Part shown: positions 34,395-45,990 of the stretch, piece after piece
Numbering within the stretch: position 1 is the stretch's first letter
Layout: each line of letters begins with the position of its first letter
Source of the DNA: Phytophthora quininea
Lineage: Eukaryota > Oomycota > Peronosporomycetes > Peronosporales > Peronosporaceae
Assembly: GCA_011947345.1 (NCBI GenBank)
Contig: JAAVTG010000051.1
Coordinates: 248,001 to 312,000 of the forward strand
Length of the DNA: 64,000 nucleotides
Reading direction: 5' to 3'
The notes under the pieces: model-generated
Databases searched by the model: none
Seen by the model: only the letters and a program-made list of their open reading frames with translations
What the model was told of the DNA's origin: nothing
Translations under genes and position numbers: made by a program

Positions 34395-35674
34395 ATGCCG
34401 CGCCATTCTTCTATTGGGACTGCTCGCTTCCTTCGCTTACGGTGGTGCTACGGAGGAGATAATTTCATCTTCCTCAACTGCAGCTTTGACCGCCGCAAGA
34501 GTTTTACGAGTCCACAAACCCGACGAGCCGAGCTACTCATTCCAAGACAACGACTCAACTCGACGAGAGAGTAGGCGGTCCTGTTATGGCGACGCTAGAT
34601 AAGGCTCTCACCAGGACGGCATCGGCCGGCAAAATGGACAACTGGGCCGAGAGAGATGAGCCACTAAGTATAGTGCAGAAGGCGTTGAGGTTCACCAAGC
34701 TGGCAGATGACCCGGCAAAGTTCAAAGCTGCCTCGAATTTCAAGACCTACGACCAGTACGTGACGTATCAAATTCCAGTCTGGTCGAGGAGGGGTCTGAC
34801 TCCGGACGAGGTCATGATGAAGCTGGGCCTCAGCTTATTGTTGGGTACTGCGCTGACATCTCATCCGAATTACAAGTACTACGATGAGTTCATGAACGCT
34901 CAAGTGTCTGCGTGGATTAGCAAGAGCGCTTTTGCGAAGGATATCCTTCCGACTTGGGGGCTGAGGGGACTAACAGGAGCTGCGTTGTACAGCCACCCCA
35001 ACTACAAATACTACTCAGAAATGCTGGCTGGTAAGATGAAGCGATGGGAGGACTACCCTGTCGATCCGATCAAAGTGATGGGGAACTTGGGTTTGTCCAA
35101 ACTGTCGGATGATGCACCCCAGGCCGGTCCAAACTTCAAAATGTTCGACGACTACGCGCAGAAGGAGGTTCGATATTGGCTCAAACAAGAATACTCCCCG
35201 ACGATGGCTTTGATCTGCTTGGGGCTCTTCGACTTGCCGGCAAATTATTTAAAGTCTCATCCCAACTTCAAATACTGCGACGAATTCCTGATCAAGAAAA
35301 TCGACTATTTCGCCGAAAAGAAATCCCGTCCGGAGGAAGTTCTTCACGAGTTTAGGATCGAGAAGTTGGGCGATAACGAACTCAAGAACGGCCCTAGCTA
35401 CCCGTACTACCAGAAGTTCCTTGTCGTTGAGGAAGCATTCCGCCTGAAGGACTGGTTGCGGCACGACACACCCACGTTCACGGTCTGGAAGACGCTGGGG
35501 CTGGATAACGTGCCCCAAGCGCTGCTGAAAGAGAAGGATGGATGCAGAGTCTACTCGACCTACCTGGTGAAGAATGGTCAAGCTATAGTTTTCTGTGTCG
35601 GATGGAACCCGTTTAAAAGAACTTGTAGTGCCTGTGCCGTTCTCACGAAACTAAAGATTCTGCTTGGGAGCTGA
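34395..35674 (+). pseudogene. RXLR-LWY effector, frame-broken, with a different C-terminus (arm B copy)
   Basis: The leader, RVLR and LWY rod are as in 3781-4958, with the same two early frame breaks. The LWY frame is open from 34586 to 35674, 362 codons. Up to 35508 it matches arm A with a cluster of changes after about 35320 (KKSRPEEVLHEF for KKYRPEEVLHEL, FLVVEEAF for FFTAEEAF). After that the two proteins are unrelated in detail: here the tail has LLKEKDGCRVYSTYL and runs through the start of an LTR at 35633. The true stop was probably lost when that LTR inserted. Confidence 0.78.
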
Positions 35675-38372
35675 GACTCCCACAAACGACAAAGGTGAAT
35701 TCGTCGCTTGTTTGCTAAATGCAAAGTGAGCTAAACTCACGTCCTCGTGCTTGGCCTGCTCTCTCCTGCCACTGGGGCAGCCCAGGGAGAGCAGCCATGC
35801 CATAGTCTTGACGCTCTGAATCGCAAGGCAGCCGGGTTCGCTCTTGCTCTCAGGATCTGCTTAAGTATGCCTGGACTGCTCCCGAGCTCGGGATCAGGGC
35901 CGGAAAGCTTGCCATAATCGCTAGCGAGCCTTGGCGTCATCACACGGCCCCTCCAAAGCTTTCTATGCCTGATGCTCGAGGTCCTGTTAGTCGCCATGTA
36001 GGTAGGCTCGTCACATTTCGGTGTGGTAAACGCTGCGCCACTTCAACTGGTTGCAGTGTTACAGGTTGCCATCCTGAAGATTTGCATCAAATCGTGCCTG
36101 TACGATTCTATCAAATCACAAAGCTCGAAAAATGGATATTGACCAATGGGAGCCGGGTTCTCACAAGAAGTCCTCGTGTATGGCCCAGAGTCAGCTCCAG
36201 CTTCTGAAACCCGGTGTACGTGAGTCCCTTGATTGCGGAAATGCCACCCCATTGTGGCAAAGCTGGATTCGCTGAGCAAACCTTCAAACCCACAGAACCT
36301 CGTAATGCCGTTGGGAAGGATCACACCGTAGCTCATTTCCTGGACCACGTACGTCTTGGTGGACGCTTGCCTTCATTGGTACTGGTCATTGCACGTTGTA
36401 GCCCATCGTCACCGGCTTCAGCTGTGTACTTCTGAAGAATTTGTGGTACATCTTCATCCAAACTTTTCTTGGTTCCCAGGAGTCTTCAATGGGCTCCAAT
36501 CCTTGCCACTTGACTTAAATTTCGTAGTCTTTCATGTCTGCATTGTAGCGATGCTCCAGGAGAGCCTCCACAGCCAATAGAGTGCCCTGAGACGCCACAT
36601 GATCAAGGAGTTCCGTTGTCACATTTAGAGATTCATCTGCGTAGAACTTCAGTCTCGACGGGTGCACGTTGAGCGACTTGCCAGTCACCAGATACTCTAC
36701 TGTAAAGTAATATTCCGCTGCATTCACTACCCTGTAGGGCCCCACCCACGTCACTCGTAATTTGTTTGCATGTAATTTTTCATCCACACGAGACTGTAGA
36801 ACGTAGTCGCCAATTGTAAAGTTCACGGCTTGCTCGTAATGGTACCAGGAGCGATACCGTCGCGCTTGTCGGTCGCGCTCTCTTTTCACTGCTTTGTGCA
36901 TTTTTGGACGCTTTCTTGCATTAATTCAATAGCTTATTCAATGTTGGGTCACTGCTCTGGCAGTGCGGCGAGTTCTCCTTCCCTCTCGGAAGCAGCACCG
37001 TGTCTAGAGGAGTTGGGTATGGAAGCCCAGTAAAGAGCATAATAGGAGCACGGTTTGCTAAAGACTGCACGGGGAGTGATTGATACTCGATTGAACAAGT
37101 GGGAGTAGATATGGCCAATCATGCATGTTGATCTTGAATTCGAAGGTCAGAGCCTTGATGACTTGGATGATGTCCCTATTTACACGCTCCACGCTTCCAT
37201 TTTTCCATGGGGTGTAGGCTAGAGTAAAGCGTTGGCGTGATTTTAGTCTCCAGTTCAGCTCTGCAATAACTTAACACTTAAAATGCGAGCCACAATCTCT
37301 AACCACGTCGCCGGAATGCCAAACCGACTGTACCAACTTAAAATACCTGCAGCTGCCACTTCCGACGTCGGGCTGTTGCACTCGATGAGCTCTACGTAAT
37401 GAGTCGCTTCGTCTTTCATGACCAAGACATACCGCGAACTTCCAAAAGATTCTCCTAGAGTTAGAAAATCCCAGTGAAGTGTTACGTTCCTCTCAAATGT
37501 GTAGTGAGTTTCACTGAATGGTCTCGGGATAATCGCGCCACCTTTCACGTGCAAACACACTAGACACTGCCGACAAAATGATTGTGCGTGCTCCTTCAAA
37601 TTGCTAATTGAAAACACGCGCTTCAGGTGCAACCATGACGTGCACGCCACGATGTCCTAATTCACCACAGTGTACAATGATCAGGAGTCGTAGCGATAGT
37701 TCATTAGCGGCGCTAGGTATCCAAAGTTTCCCGTCAATATGCAGCACACCGTCTTCGCCACGTGTTGCTGTCGTAGGAGTATCACAACTGCGCTGCATTG
37801 CATCAATCTCTTCTAAGGTTGGCCAAACAAAGCCTTCTGCATCCAGTGGTCGTGGGCTTTGTATGCTGGTCTGCTTTCGTTGGTGTTCTCCTGTAGCTCC
37901 ACGAGAGGACTGTCCGCGTTTGCGCTTCCGTGTGGCTCGCTTTGCTCCACTTCTCATTGCGCCAAACTGCGCTTGTTGTCCTCCCCACCTGGAGATGAGG
38001 TCAGTCCAGAGGTCGTTTGCACCCTCAATGTGCTCAATGGAGTACCTGTACTCCATGAGCTTCGTCGACCAACGCAAAAGTTTTCCGCGCATAGTCTTCT
38101 TCAGTTCCTTTCCAGGAGCAAAGAGGTGGATAATGCTACGATGATCGCAATACATATTAAACCCCTGAGGTCGTAGAAGCAAGTACTCCAGCTTACTGCA
38201 AGCGCCAATTGAGTGCTAATCCACTGAATGAACCACCCATACATATGAGCAACTCATGATCTTGCTGCTGGATTGGTGTGTCGTGCCTCCAATGTGTGAC
38301 TTGAGTCACTACCAAACCCCAACCAGAGTCACTTGCATCTGAAAGTACACACAGTTGCTTCTGTGGGACACT
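35633..38372 (-). mobile_element. Ty3/gypsy element, 5'-truncated and decayed (third family member)
   Basis: A 312-bp 3' LTR (35633-35944, TGTGCCGTTCTCAC...GTCATCACA) resembles the other LTRs in GGGAGCTGRRACTCCC near its edge. A purine-rich GGAGGGGCCG precedes it. Reading leftward from 38372: RNase H start (LSDASDSGWGLVVTQV), RNase H and linker (38182-37604), integrase HHCC CRQCLVC and LHWDFLTLG (37650-37255), and the C-terminal domain (36901-36515). The chromodomain trace is poor. Frame shifts and stops break it in at least five places. Everything upstream of RNase H, including gag and the 5' LTR, is absent at a sharp edge near 38372 where LINE-like sequence starts. Confidence 0.85.
35945..36480. 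other. 3' untranslated part of the truncated Ty3 element
   Basis: Between the LTR and the end of pol-like sequence. It shares short blocks with the 350-bp 3' region of the other Ty3 elements (GCGCCACTTCAACTGGTTGCAGTGTTACAGG-like, 36030-36068). No gene. Confidence 0.6.
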
Positions 38373-38374
38373 CG

Positions 38375-38941
38375 AAGGCACCTGGCAGGCACCATTCTTC
38401 CTAAACTAGCTACTCAAGCGAGTAGCAAGACGGAAAACCTCATATACGTCCCTCCAAAAGGAAACCATAACAGTACGGGTGAATTTGGACGAGATGCATG
38501 CCCCACCTGCCCCACCACGGGAAATCGTAGCGTTTTGGGGGAGGTTTTCGTGGGCGGATAATGAATGGATCCCAGACGTGAAATCACCGATGTTGTCATG
38601 GCAGAAATTTTGTGGTATTGAGGTATCATCAATTAGCGGGTGCAACACAGTACGCACGAAGCGTGACGAGTACACAGTGTGCGCTCCCCATAAGATCTGG
38701 CGCCAAAGTCATACCATCGCCAAAATTCAGCGATGGCTCATAGCAATTCTCTACAGCTTACTACGTCTCAAAGTGGGAGAGCGACTGGGAGATCCACCGC
38801 CCTTAGCACTGCGAGCGCCTCCTAAGCTACGTCTTTCGTATACCTGGACAGTAGCGAAACAGGGAGAAATCCGGGGCACAACAAAGAAAAGCAAGGCAAA
38901 GATCATGCTAACGCAACGGGACAACGGGATACAATGGCAGG
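38375..38941 (+). pseudogene. LINE-like ORF fragment, first half (split by a Ty3 insertion)
   Basis: An open stretch from 38479 reads into the GCAGG target site at 38937-38941, and in the same frame continues after the element at 44655 (QWQ / VLYQNGAKR). It contains IVAFWGRFSWADNEWIPD and LSYTWTVAKQGE, which I cannot place by motif. Its link to a LINE rests on the part after the insertion. No start codon or 5' end is identified; the left edge abuts the truncated Ty3 element. Confidence 0.55.
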
Positions 38942-39261
38942 TGTGACGTGCTCACGAATTGGGAGCTGGAACTCCCGTAAGCCAACGTGTATTTGGTAGT
39001 TGCTTGTCGCTCTTGAAGCAAGTCGCAAAGTGAGGTTGCTAAACTAACTCGTAGTCGCTCTCGCCGGCCACCAAGGACGTCCAGGAAGAGCTGTTGCTGT
39101 TGCAGTAGACTTGAGCACGCAAGTCGAACCCAACAGCCGACCTTGCGTAAGCGTCCTTCAGCTGCGTGTTCTGGTGGCGACCACGCCGGTCCTGCCAAAG
39201 GAGCTGGCTGCGGTTTTGGTGAGCTGCATCAGATGCCTGCATGCGCAAGGCCATCATCACA
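38942..39261 (-). repeat. 3' LTR of the 38942-44649 element
   Basis: 320 bp, matching the 5' LTR at 44330-44649 except for a few bases (CATCATCACA against CATCGTCACA, CGCAAAG against CACAAAG). Confidence 0.93.
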
Positions 39262-39636
39262 CTGCCTCCCAAGCTTTCCAAACCGCATCAGCCAGTTCGT
39301 TTAGTCCCCGTCGCCTCGTCACACTTCGGGTAGAGCCGTGCGCCGACTTCAACTGGTTGCAGGGTTACAGGTTGCGATCCCGACGATTTGCAACGTTTCC
39401 CGCAGACGACTTATTGTCCAATCATGATCGAGAATTCCGAATATGGACCAATGGTAGCTCGTCCTTGATTCAAAGGAGGATAGCATCGCCGGCAGTGTGA
39501 ATCAGCCCTTAAAGATTGCCTGGGGTGTTCACCATGTTGCTGTCAACGATGTCCTATTGCGCCAAAGCTGGATTTTGAGTTGAAAGCACGTTTCCTTCCA
39601 TATGTCATATGATGTAGGATAGTATTGCCTTGTAAC

Positions 39637-42600
39637 TCAGTCCTGGCGTTGCCGGGGGCTGCGCGATGACTTGCCTTCTACTAGAGAGGTCACAGCCAGT
39701 CGGAAATCATCATCAGTTGCTTGATTTGCATACTGTAGCAGTAGCTGCGGAACATCCTCGGTCATGGTCTTCGTAGGCTTCCAGGAGTCCTCGATGGCTT
39801 CGAGACCGAGCCACTTGACCTTCACCTCGTAGGCATGCATGTCTGTGTTCATTCTGTGCTCCACAATCGCCTCTACAGCCAGAAGTGTGCCTTGCGAGGC
39901 CACATGATCAAGCAGTTCTTCGTTCACGTTGAGGGATTCGTCTGCATAGAGTTTTAGGCGAGACGGGTGCACGTCTATCGTGCTGCCGTTTACCAAGTGT
40001 TCTACCGTGAAGTAGTAGTCAGCACTACCGACTACGCGGTACGGGCCAACCCACATCACTCGTAGCTTGTTAGCGTGCATCTTCTCATCGACGCGAGACC
40101 GCAGCACGTAGTCTCTGACGGAGAAGTTTATAGCTTGGTGGTAATGGTGTCTCGCTCGGTACCGCTTAGCTTGACGTGTGCGCTCAACCTTGACGGCTTT
40201 ATACATCTCCAATATGTTCGTTCTCAGTTTTGCCAGGTGCTGCTCCGTGCTTGTTTTTGGCTGGACCAGCGAGGCCACACGTCCCTTCCATTCCGGAAAG
40301 AAAACTGTGTCCAAAGCTGTAGGGCAAGGAAAACCCGTGAAAAGCTCTATCGGAGCGCGGTTTGATAGTGATAGGACTGGGGAGTGGTTGACGCTTGACT
40401 GTACAAGCGGTAGCAAGTAGGGCCAGTCTTGCATGTTTACCCTGAACTCCAGCACCAGTGCCTTCAATACTTGCAAGATGTCTCGGTTGACTCTTTCAAC
40501 CGAGCCATTTTTCCACGGCGAGTAGGCTAGGATGAATTTTTGACGGCCCTTCAACCGTCTGTTCAATTCCAAGATAACCTTGCTCTTAATGTGAGAGCCG
40601 CAGTCACTGACCCACACATTGGGTGCACCAAACCGACTGTACCAGTCGAGGATGGCAGTGGCTGCGACTTCGGAGGTTGGGCTATCACAAGCCACAAGGT
40701 CAACATAGTGTGTTGCCTCATCCTTCAGAACTAGCACGTAGCGTGAGCTTCCAAAAGAATCCCCTAGCGTCAAAAAGTCCCAGTGCAATGTCGCGTAGCG
40801 TTCAAAAGTATGGTGGGTTTCGCTGAACGGCCGAGGAATCACCACTCCTCCTTTTACATGCAAACAGAGTAGGCACTTCGAGCAGAAGTCGCGAACGATT
40901 TTGCTGAGACCGTCAATGTGGAACAACCGGCGGATGTGCTCTTCCATCACGTGAATGCCGCGGTGTCGATGGCGTCCGCAATGGGCGATTATCAGCAGGC
41001 GTTGCGTCAGGTCGACTGCGTCACGAGGGATCCAAATGTTGTTTCCCACCCGCCACAATTCATCGCTGTCTATGGTTGCACACTTTGGTGCAGTGTGCAG
41101 GGCTTGCATTTCTTCGATCTCGTTAATGGTGGGCCACACGAACCTCTCTGCATCGAGTGGGCGCAACGGTGTCATCGTGACGACCCTCTTGTTCGTCTCA
41201 GTCTCCGAGTGTTTCCGCTTCGTTCTCTTGAAGCGCTTGGCAGCATGAATTCGAGCTGCAGGAACTGACTGACCGCCCCACCTCGAAATCAAATCTGCCC
41301 AAACGTTATGGGCACCCTCGATGTGCTCAATGGTATACCGATACTCCAAAAGTTTCGTTGACCATCTCAGTAGCTTGCCTCGTACATGTCGTTTCAACTC
41401 CTTGCTAGGGGAGAAGAGGTAGATGATATTGCGATGATCGCAATAAAGTCTAAAGCCTTGTGGTCGGAGAAGAAGGTACTCCAGCTTTTCGCACGCGTGT
41501 ACTATGGGAAAGGACTCCTTCTCGATAACACTCCAATTGAGTGCCGATCCGGTGAAGCTCCCTCCCATACAAACCAAAAGTTCGTGGTGCTGCTCGTGGA
41601 TAGGAATATCGGGCTGCCAATTCTCGACTTGAGCAACAACGAGCCCCCATCCAGCATCAGAAGCGTCCGAGAGCAAGCACAACTGCTTGGCTGGGTTGGG
41701 AAAACTTAGCATGGCCGAATTTCCAAGTAGCTCCTTCACTGCCTCGAAGGCATCAAGTTCCTCGTCAGTGAACTCGATCCGAATCCCAGCGGCAGCTCTC
41801 TCCGTTTTTCTAGTGCCGGTGAGTGCCACGTCCAGCCGTTCTTGTAATGGACGAGCGACACGAGCATAGTCGACAAGTCCATTGCGCATCCATTTACTCG
41901 CGCAGAGAAACTGCTGCAGTTCGGCGGCAGTCGTAGGAATTGCCATCTCACGTAGTGCACGAATTCGCTTAGGATCATGGCCGATGCCCTGCTTGTTTAT
42001 AATTCTTCCACACCACCGAACCTCTGATAGGAACAGTGAGCTCTTCTTGGGGTTGACTATGAATCCGAACTCATTGAGCTTTGTCGACACCGCGGCGATG
42101 GCATCGACCAGCTCCTTTTGTGTATCTGCGAAGATGAGCAGGTCATCGATCCACACGATTACGTTTCTGTTCACTAAATCCCCAGGACCATTTCCACCGT
42201 CGATTGGAAGTGAAGCGCAGCGTCTGTACTGCCCTGGGGCACTCTAGTTGGCGTAAAAATCCCCTTGTCGGTCATATAGGATAGGGTTTCTTGACTGGCT
42301 TTGTCCAAAGGCAATTGCCAAAAGCCTTTCAAAAGTCCAGCACAGCGTAGAAAGCCTTGCCCTTACAGTGCTCTAATGCCACCTCCAAGCTTGGCATTAC
42401 TCCAGCGATTGGCTCGGTCATTGCATTGACTGGGCGATAATCGGTTGTTTGCTGTAATTCTCCTGTTGTCGGCTTGCGGGCAGGGAGAGCAGGGTAGCAC
42501 CAGCGACTTCCACGGTTCTCATACACCATACACCCAACCGAGTTCAACTAACTGTTTGTTGAATTCCGCGAGGAATTTGGATTTGTCTGGGCTGTACTAC

Positions 42601-43400
42601 CGCACTTTACAGCGATAAGGCGCAGCATTCACTTTCAGTCGGATCTTGAGCGGCGGTACACGCGCAGACGGGTCGTTCCCAAGCTCGAGACGCCATCCTC
42701 CAAACTTCCGAACTACTGCATACAGGCGAGTAGTCGTTTATTCATCAATCACTCCACGGTCGATTGCATCGGTGACGAGTGCGGTCACAACGTTCTCGAC
42801 GACGTCACCCACCGCTGGTTTGCACGCTGGCATTCCTGCAGGGTTGTCGAAGAAGTCGTCACCATCAATGCTTTTGGCCGCCAGATATTCGAGTTGCCTA
42901 TCGACGTCAATGCCGAGTTCGGTAAGCAGCGTTTTACCGACGATCAGTTCGTCCTCGGCTGCCTCTACGATCAAGCATCGTTTCGCGTCCTGGCACCGTA
43001 CTGGACCGACTGCCGTGTTAAGTGTCAAATGGACGTCGACCGCGTGGGTCAAAGTCAACAAAGCACCGCCGACTGTTCTTGAAGTGACCGGTTCACTCAG
43101 CTCAACGAATGTCACGGTCGTATCCATCTTGTAGAGCTGATCAACGTGTTTGCGTGAAATAAAATTGGTGTCAGAGCCGCTGTCCGCACAATACGGCAGC
43201 TCTAGGACCCCATTGACAAGCACCGTAGGTCGATTGTCGTTGCTCTGAGTCGATGTTGTTGCCACGTGTTTTGCGCGGAAACGCTTGTTCTTGTCGTTGG
43301 AAGACTTCCTTTTCTCTTTACGTTCCGCCAAAATGGCTTCCTTACCGGCCTCATCCAAGTCCGGACATTGACTAAGCCAATGGTCTTTCCCGCAGTGGAA
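39637..43400 (-). pseudogene. pol: Pol of the 38942-44649 chromovirus, disrupted in its first half
   Basis: The zinc knuckle CFHCGKDHWLSQC is preceded immediately by TGA. Protease (YCADSGSDTNFIS) and its C-terminal part are open at 43358-42738. The RT N-half (42720-42180) has stops and shifts. From 42174 to 39637 a continuous 845-codon frame holds the RT catalytic WIDDLLIFAD, complete RNase H (LLSDASDAGW...HELLVCMGGSFTG), integrase with HHCC (CSKCLLC), Asp residues in LHWDFLTLG and VSDCGSHI, Glu in VERVNRDIL, and a chromodomain with YEVKVKWLGLEAIEDSWKP. This complete stretch shows exactly which 29 or so bases the arm elements lost in RNase H. Confidence 0.9.
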
Positions 43401-43403
43401 GCA

Positions 43404-44307
43404 TCAAGAGCGAGGTTTACTCGTCGTCGTCGCAGCAGACGATGGGCGCTGAGCATGCACGGCGCGTGGCTTTTTGTCGCCTCGACGAGTTTCTTTAGCT
43501 GAGCTTTCGATGGCGACTCTACGTGATCCAGGTTTGTCTTCTCGCTTCAGCTTTCCGCCTCCACCTCGCATGGCGTTGCCGCTCAGCTTCCGTTTGGACA
43601 ATGGCTGGAACACCTTTTCTTGTTCCAAAGCTTTTCTTTGACCAAGGTGTAAAGAGCGTTTTCGTCGGATTTGCCTGATGCATCTACAATGCGGAGGTGC
43701 GTGTCGACGGCTTCGCGCAGGGCGATCGGCTCGAGATGTTTTATCACCAGTTTGCACTTTTCCTTTGCGCCAGTCGCAGTGGCGAAAGCGCTACCGAGGC
43801 CGTGTTGAAGAATAATCTCGTCGCACCGCATAAAGTAGTTGATTACGCGTGCCTTTACATCGCGCTCGTGTAAGTTCATCTTCAATTCGGCGTCGAACAC
43901 CGAGTCGATGTCAATAATGGCATCATTCATGATGCTACCGACGATCGTGTTGAGCTCTGCCATTATGCGCTCCTCCGTCACCTCCTCGATAGTGGTGCCC
44001 CATTCCAACTTGCACAGGGTGGTCAATAGCTGCCGATTGAACGAATTCTTAACGCTGCGCAGTGCCTTGGACTTGTCCTCGCCCGTCGTGGCACAGCGGG
44101 CGTCAACTGCATCTTCGTACTCCTGTCGCTCTCGCATCCACTTGACCAAAGCGGGCTGAGATACGTCGGTGATGTAGGGGGCATGATCGCTACCGACGAC
44201 ACTGGAATCGCGGTCGTGCCCTCCATGGTTGGTGCAGCAGCCTCGGTCGCCGAGTTTCCTTGGTCGTCTTCAGTTGATCGTCCACTGCGTGTCCTCATCG
44301 TTTGCAC
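43404..44307 (-). pseudogene. gag: Gag of the 38942-44649 chromovirus, frame-broken
   Basis: It starts with MQTMRTRSGR at 44307, like MRTRSGL of the arm element. A shift near 44150 leads to LVKWMRERQEYEDAVDARC and a long helical capsid part (44149-43620). A second shift near 43640 leads to the basic tail ending at 43404. Similarity to the arm Gag is clear in order but moderate in residues, so the two elements are different families or old relatives. Confidence 0.85.
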
Positions 44308-44329
44308 GATTGACTACTAAAGTTAACTT

Positions 44330-44649
44330 TGTGACGTGCTCACGAATTGGGAGCTGGAACTCCCGTAAGCCAACGTGTATTTGGTAGTTGCTTGTCGCTC
44401 TTGAAGCAAGTCACAAAGTGAGGTTGCTAAACTAACTCGTAGTCGCTCTCGCCGGCCACCAAGGACGTCCAGGAAGAGCTGTTGCTGTTGCAGTAGACTT
44501 GAGCACGCAAGTCGAACCCAACAGCCGACCTTGCGTAAGCGTCCTTCAGCTGCGTGTTCTGGTGGCGACCACGCCGGTCCTGCCAAAGGAGCTGGCTGCG
44601 GTTTTGGTGAGCTGCATCAGATGCCTGCATGCGCAAGGCCATCGTCACA
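44330..44649 (-). repeat. 5' LTR of the 38942-44649 element
   Basis: 320 bp, followed on the minus strand by the presumed primer site AAGTTAACTTTAGTAG at 44329-44314. Confidence 0.93.
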
Positions 44650-44654
44650 GCAGG

Positions 44655-45625
44655 TTCTATACCAGAACGGTGCTAAAAGGATGTCAAGAAGTTGGAGAAG
44701 CACAACGGGGAATTGGCTTCCACGCCCATCCGCTGCTGCACGACTTCCCGTGGATTGTCAGCCCTGCCATAAGAAACAGAAACATAATGCGGTCGCTGAA
44801 GAAGGGGTTAAAGCGGAGAGTCACGCAGGAGTTGACGAAAGATCTGCAATCAACAATACTGAAGCTGAAGTCGAAAATGACAACAAACCCAAAAACAAAA
44901 GGGTTGTTAAGCCAGACACCAAAGCAAGTGTGGGCACATCGAAATATGCTGACGGACTACCAAGTATGGGTGACTTACCAGCAGCTGAATTTGTATTATA
45001 AGGGTTTCCAACGCGAGGGTGGATGCCCAATGGGAGAGGATTGCCCAGTAAGCAAGATCTCAATCACACACATAGTGTTCGAGTGTATTCGAGCCCAAGA
45101 CTTCTGGAGGAAGCTGGTACAACATTGGACTGGAGCGGAGGTCTCAACCGAAAAGATGAAGGCATACGCAACGTATATCATAGGACGGGAATCACCTCCA
45201 GCCAGCAACCATTTCAGGCAGAGAATGGTCGAATGGTTCGGCCATTGAGCCCGGAATACGAAGACGCGGCCCAGCGGATTTGGTGGGCTATGTGCAGCAT
45301 TGGATACACTCTTTTGTGGTAGATTAGAAACAGAACCGTACACGAAGACCAACACTGGACACGAGAGCACCAGTTACAATATATGTGGCAACTCGGCATG
45401 CGTCAGCTACAAGCAATAGCCACAAGAGAAAGAAGAAGACAGCAATCGAGACTGCAGGGCATTCGACTCCAAATTAGTGTTGAATGCTTGAAGCGTATGA
45501 CAGGGGACGGAGATCCAACAGGTAACCAGTCCCCCCGCCAGCACGGTGGCTTCAGCAGAAGGAGCCGTCATTGGTCAAGCGGCTACGATCGTACAAGGAG
45601 GCTATTAACTAAGAAAGTTCAATAG
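44655..45625 (+). pseudogene. LINE-like ORF fragment, second half (zf-RVT-like)
   Basis: Broken frames after the Ty3 insertion read WAHRNMLTDYQVWVTYQQLNLYY, then a cysteine/histidine motif CPMGEDC...ITHIVFEC and FWRKLVQHW. This is the zinc-binding module found downstream of reverse transcriptase in many LINEs. The same order occurs at 48873-49819 and, with RT and RNase H attached, at 60900-64000. Beyond 45250 a tail AQRIWWAMCSIGYTLLW and a basic stretch MWQLGMRQLQAIATRERRR complete the match to the second copy. No RT palm is present in this copy. Confidence 0.65.
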
Positions 45626-45649
45626 ACTACCTCACTACTACTACGGATA

Positions 45650-45990
45650 TGCGGACTCAAGCTCCGTTCCATCCAAATGTGAATCTGAGTATTCACGTAA
45701 ATGTTGTACCACCGAAAGTTCGCGGTAGTGTGCAGCTTGGCGGCGTCATCCATAAATTTATTCAGCTTCAATGTCTTCTGGACAACTTCGAGCGGTGTGT
45801 CATCTACAGCCCACGGTCACTTCATTTTCATGTAATTATCGTAGGACAAGGTCGACAAAAAGCTGCTTACCGATACTTAACGCCACCACAGATGTTTCCT
45901 GCTCTCTCGTCAACAATATCGCCACTTGAGTCGGAATCGATGAGAATAGCTCTGGTTGTTTTCAGCCATGATAGTAGCAAAGTATGCCAA
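45650..45990 (-). pseudogene. RXLR/LWY effector remnant
   Basis: On the minus strand an acidic DSDSSGDIVDERAG segment (around 45945-45900) resembles the EER region. A WY-type unit, PLEVVQKTLKLNKFMDDAAK, is near 45810-45750, followed by NIYVNTQIHIWMERSL (45720-45670). Stops and shifts break it and no leader is visible. It lies just beyond the end of the LINE fragment. Confidence 0.6.

Larger units (their letters stand above)
22594..35508. repeat. Arm B of the 12.9-kb inverted duplication
   Basis: Reverse complement of 3845-16762. It begins at the outer base of the 3' LTR and ends inside the effector at 34395-35674. Relative to arm A, small indels include one base fewer in an A run near 25028, one more in an A run near 23612, and a net 3-nt difference in the LRR gene. 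Flanks on both sides differ from those of arm A. Confidence 0.93.
38942..44649 (-). mobile_element. Ty3/gypsy chromovirus with full LTRs and target-site duplication
   Basis: A 5708-bp element with 320-bp LTRs at 38942-39261 and 44330-44649, nearly identical and ending in TGTGACG/CGTCACA. The flanks are GCAGG at 38937-38941 and 44650-44654, a 5-bp target duplication typical of Ty3 integrases. It runs leftward: 5' LTR on the right, primer site AAGTTAACTTTAG, gag, pol, polypurine tract AGCTTGGGAGGCAG next to 39261, then 3' LTR. Several frame lesions in gag and the RT half of pol make it non-autonomous, but the 845-codon RT-to-chromodomain frame is open. Confidence 0.93.

Noticed and set aside
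3845..35508. Collapse or haplotype mis-join as the explanation of the palindrome
   Set aside because: Different unique flanks on all four ends, different inner junctions and a diverged patch argue against it, though only long reads can exclude it.
42738..43450. Stop-codon readthrough between gag and pol in the second Ty3 element
   Set aside because: The TGA before CFHCGKD is at a Gly codon position in the arm element, so a simple nonsense mutation among other lesions is more likely.
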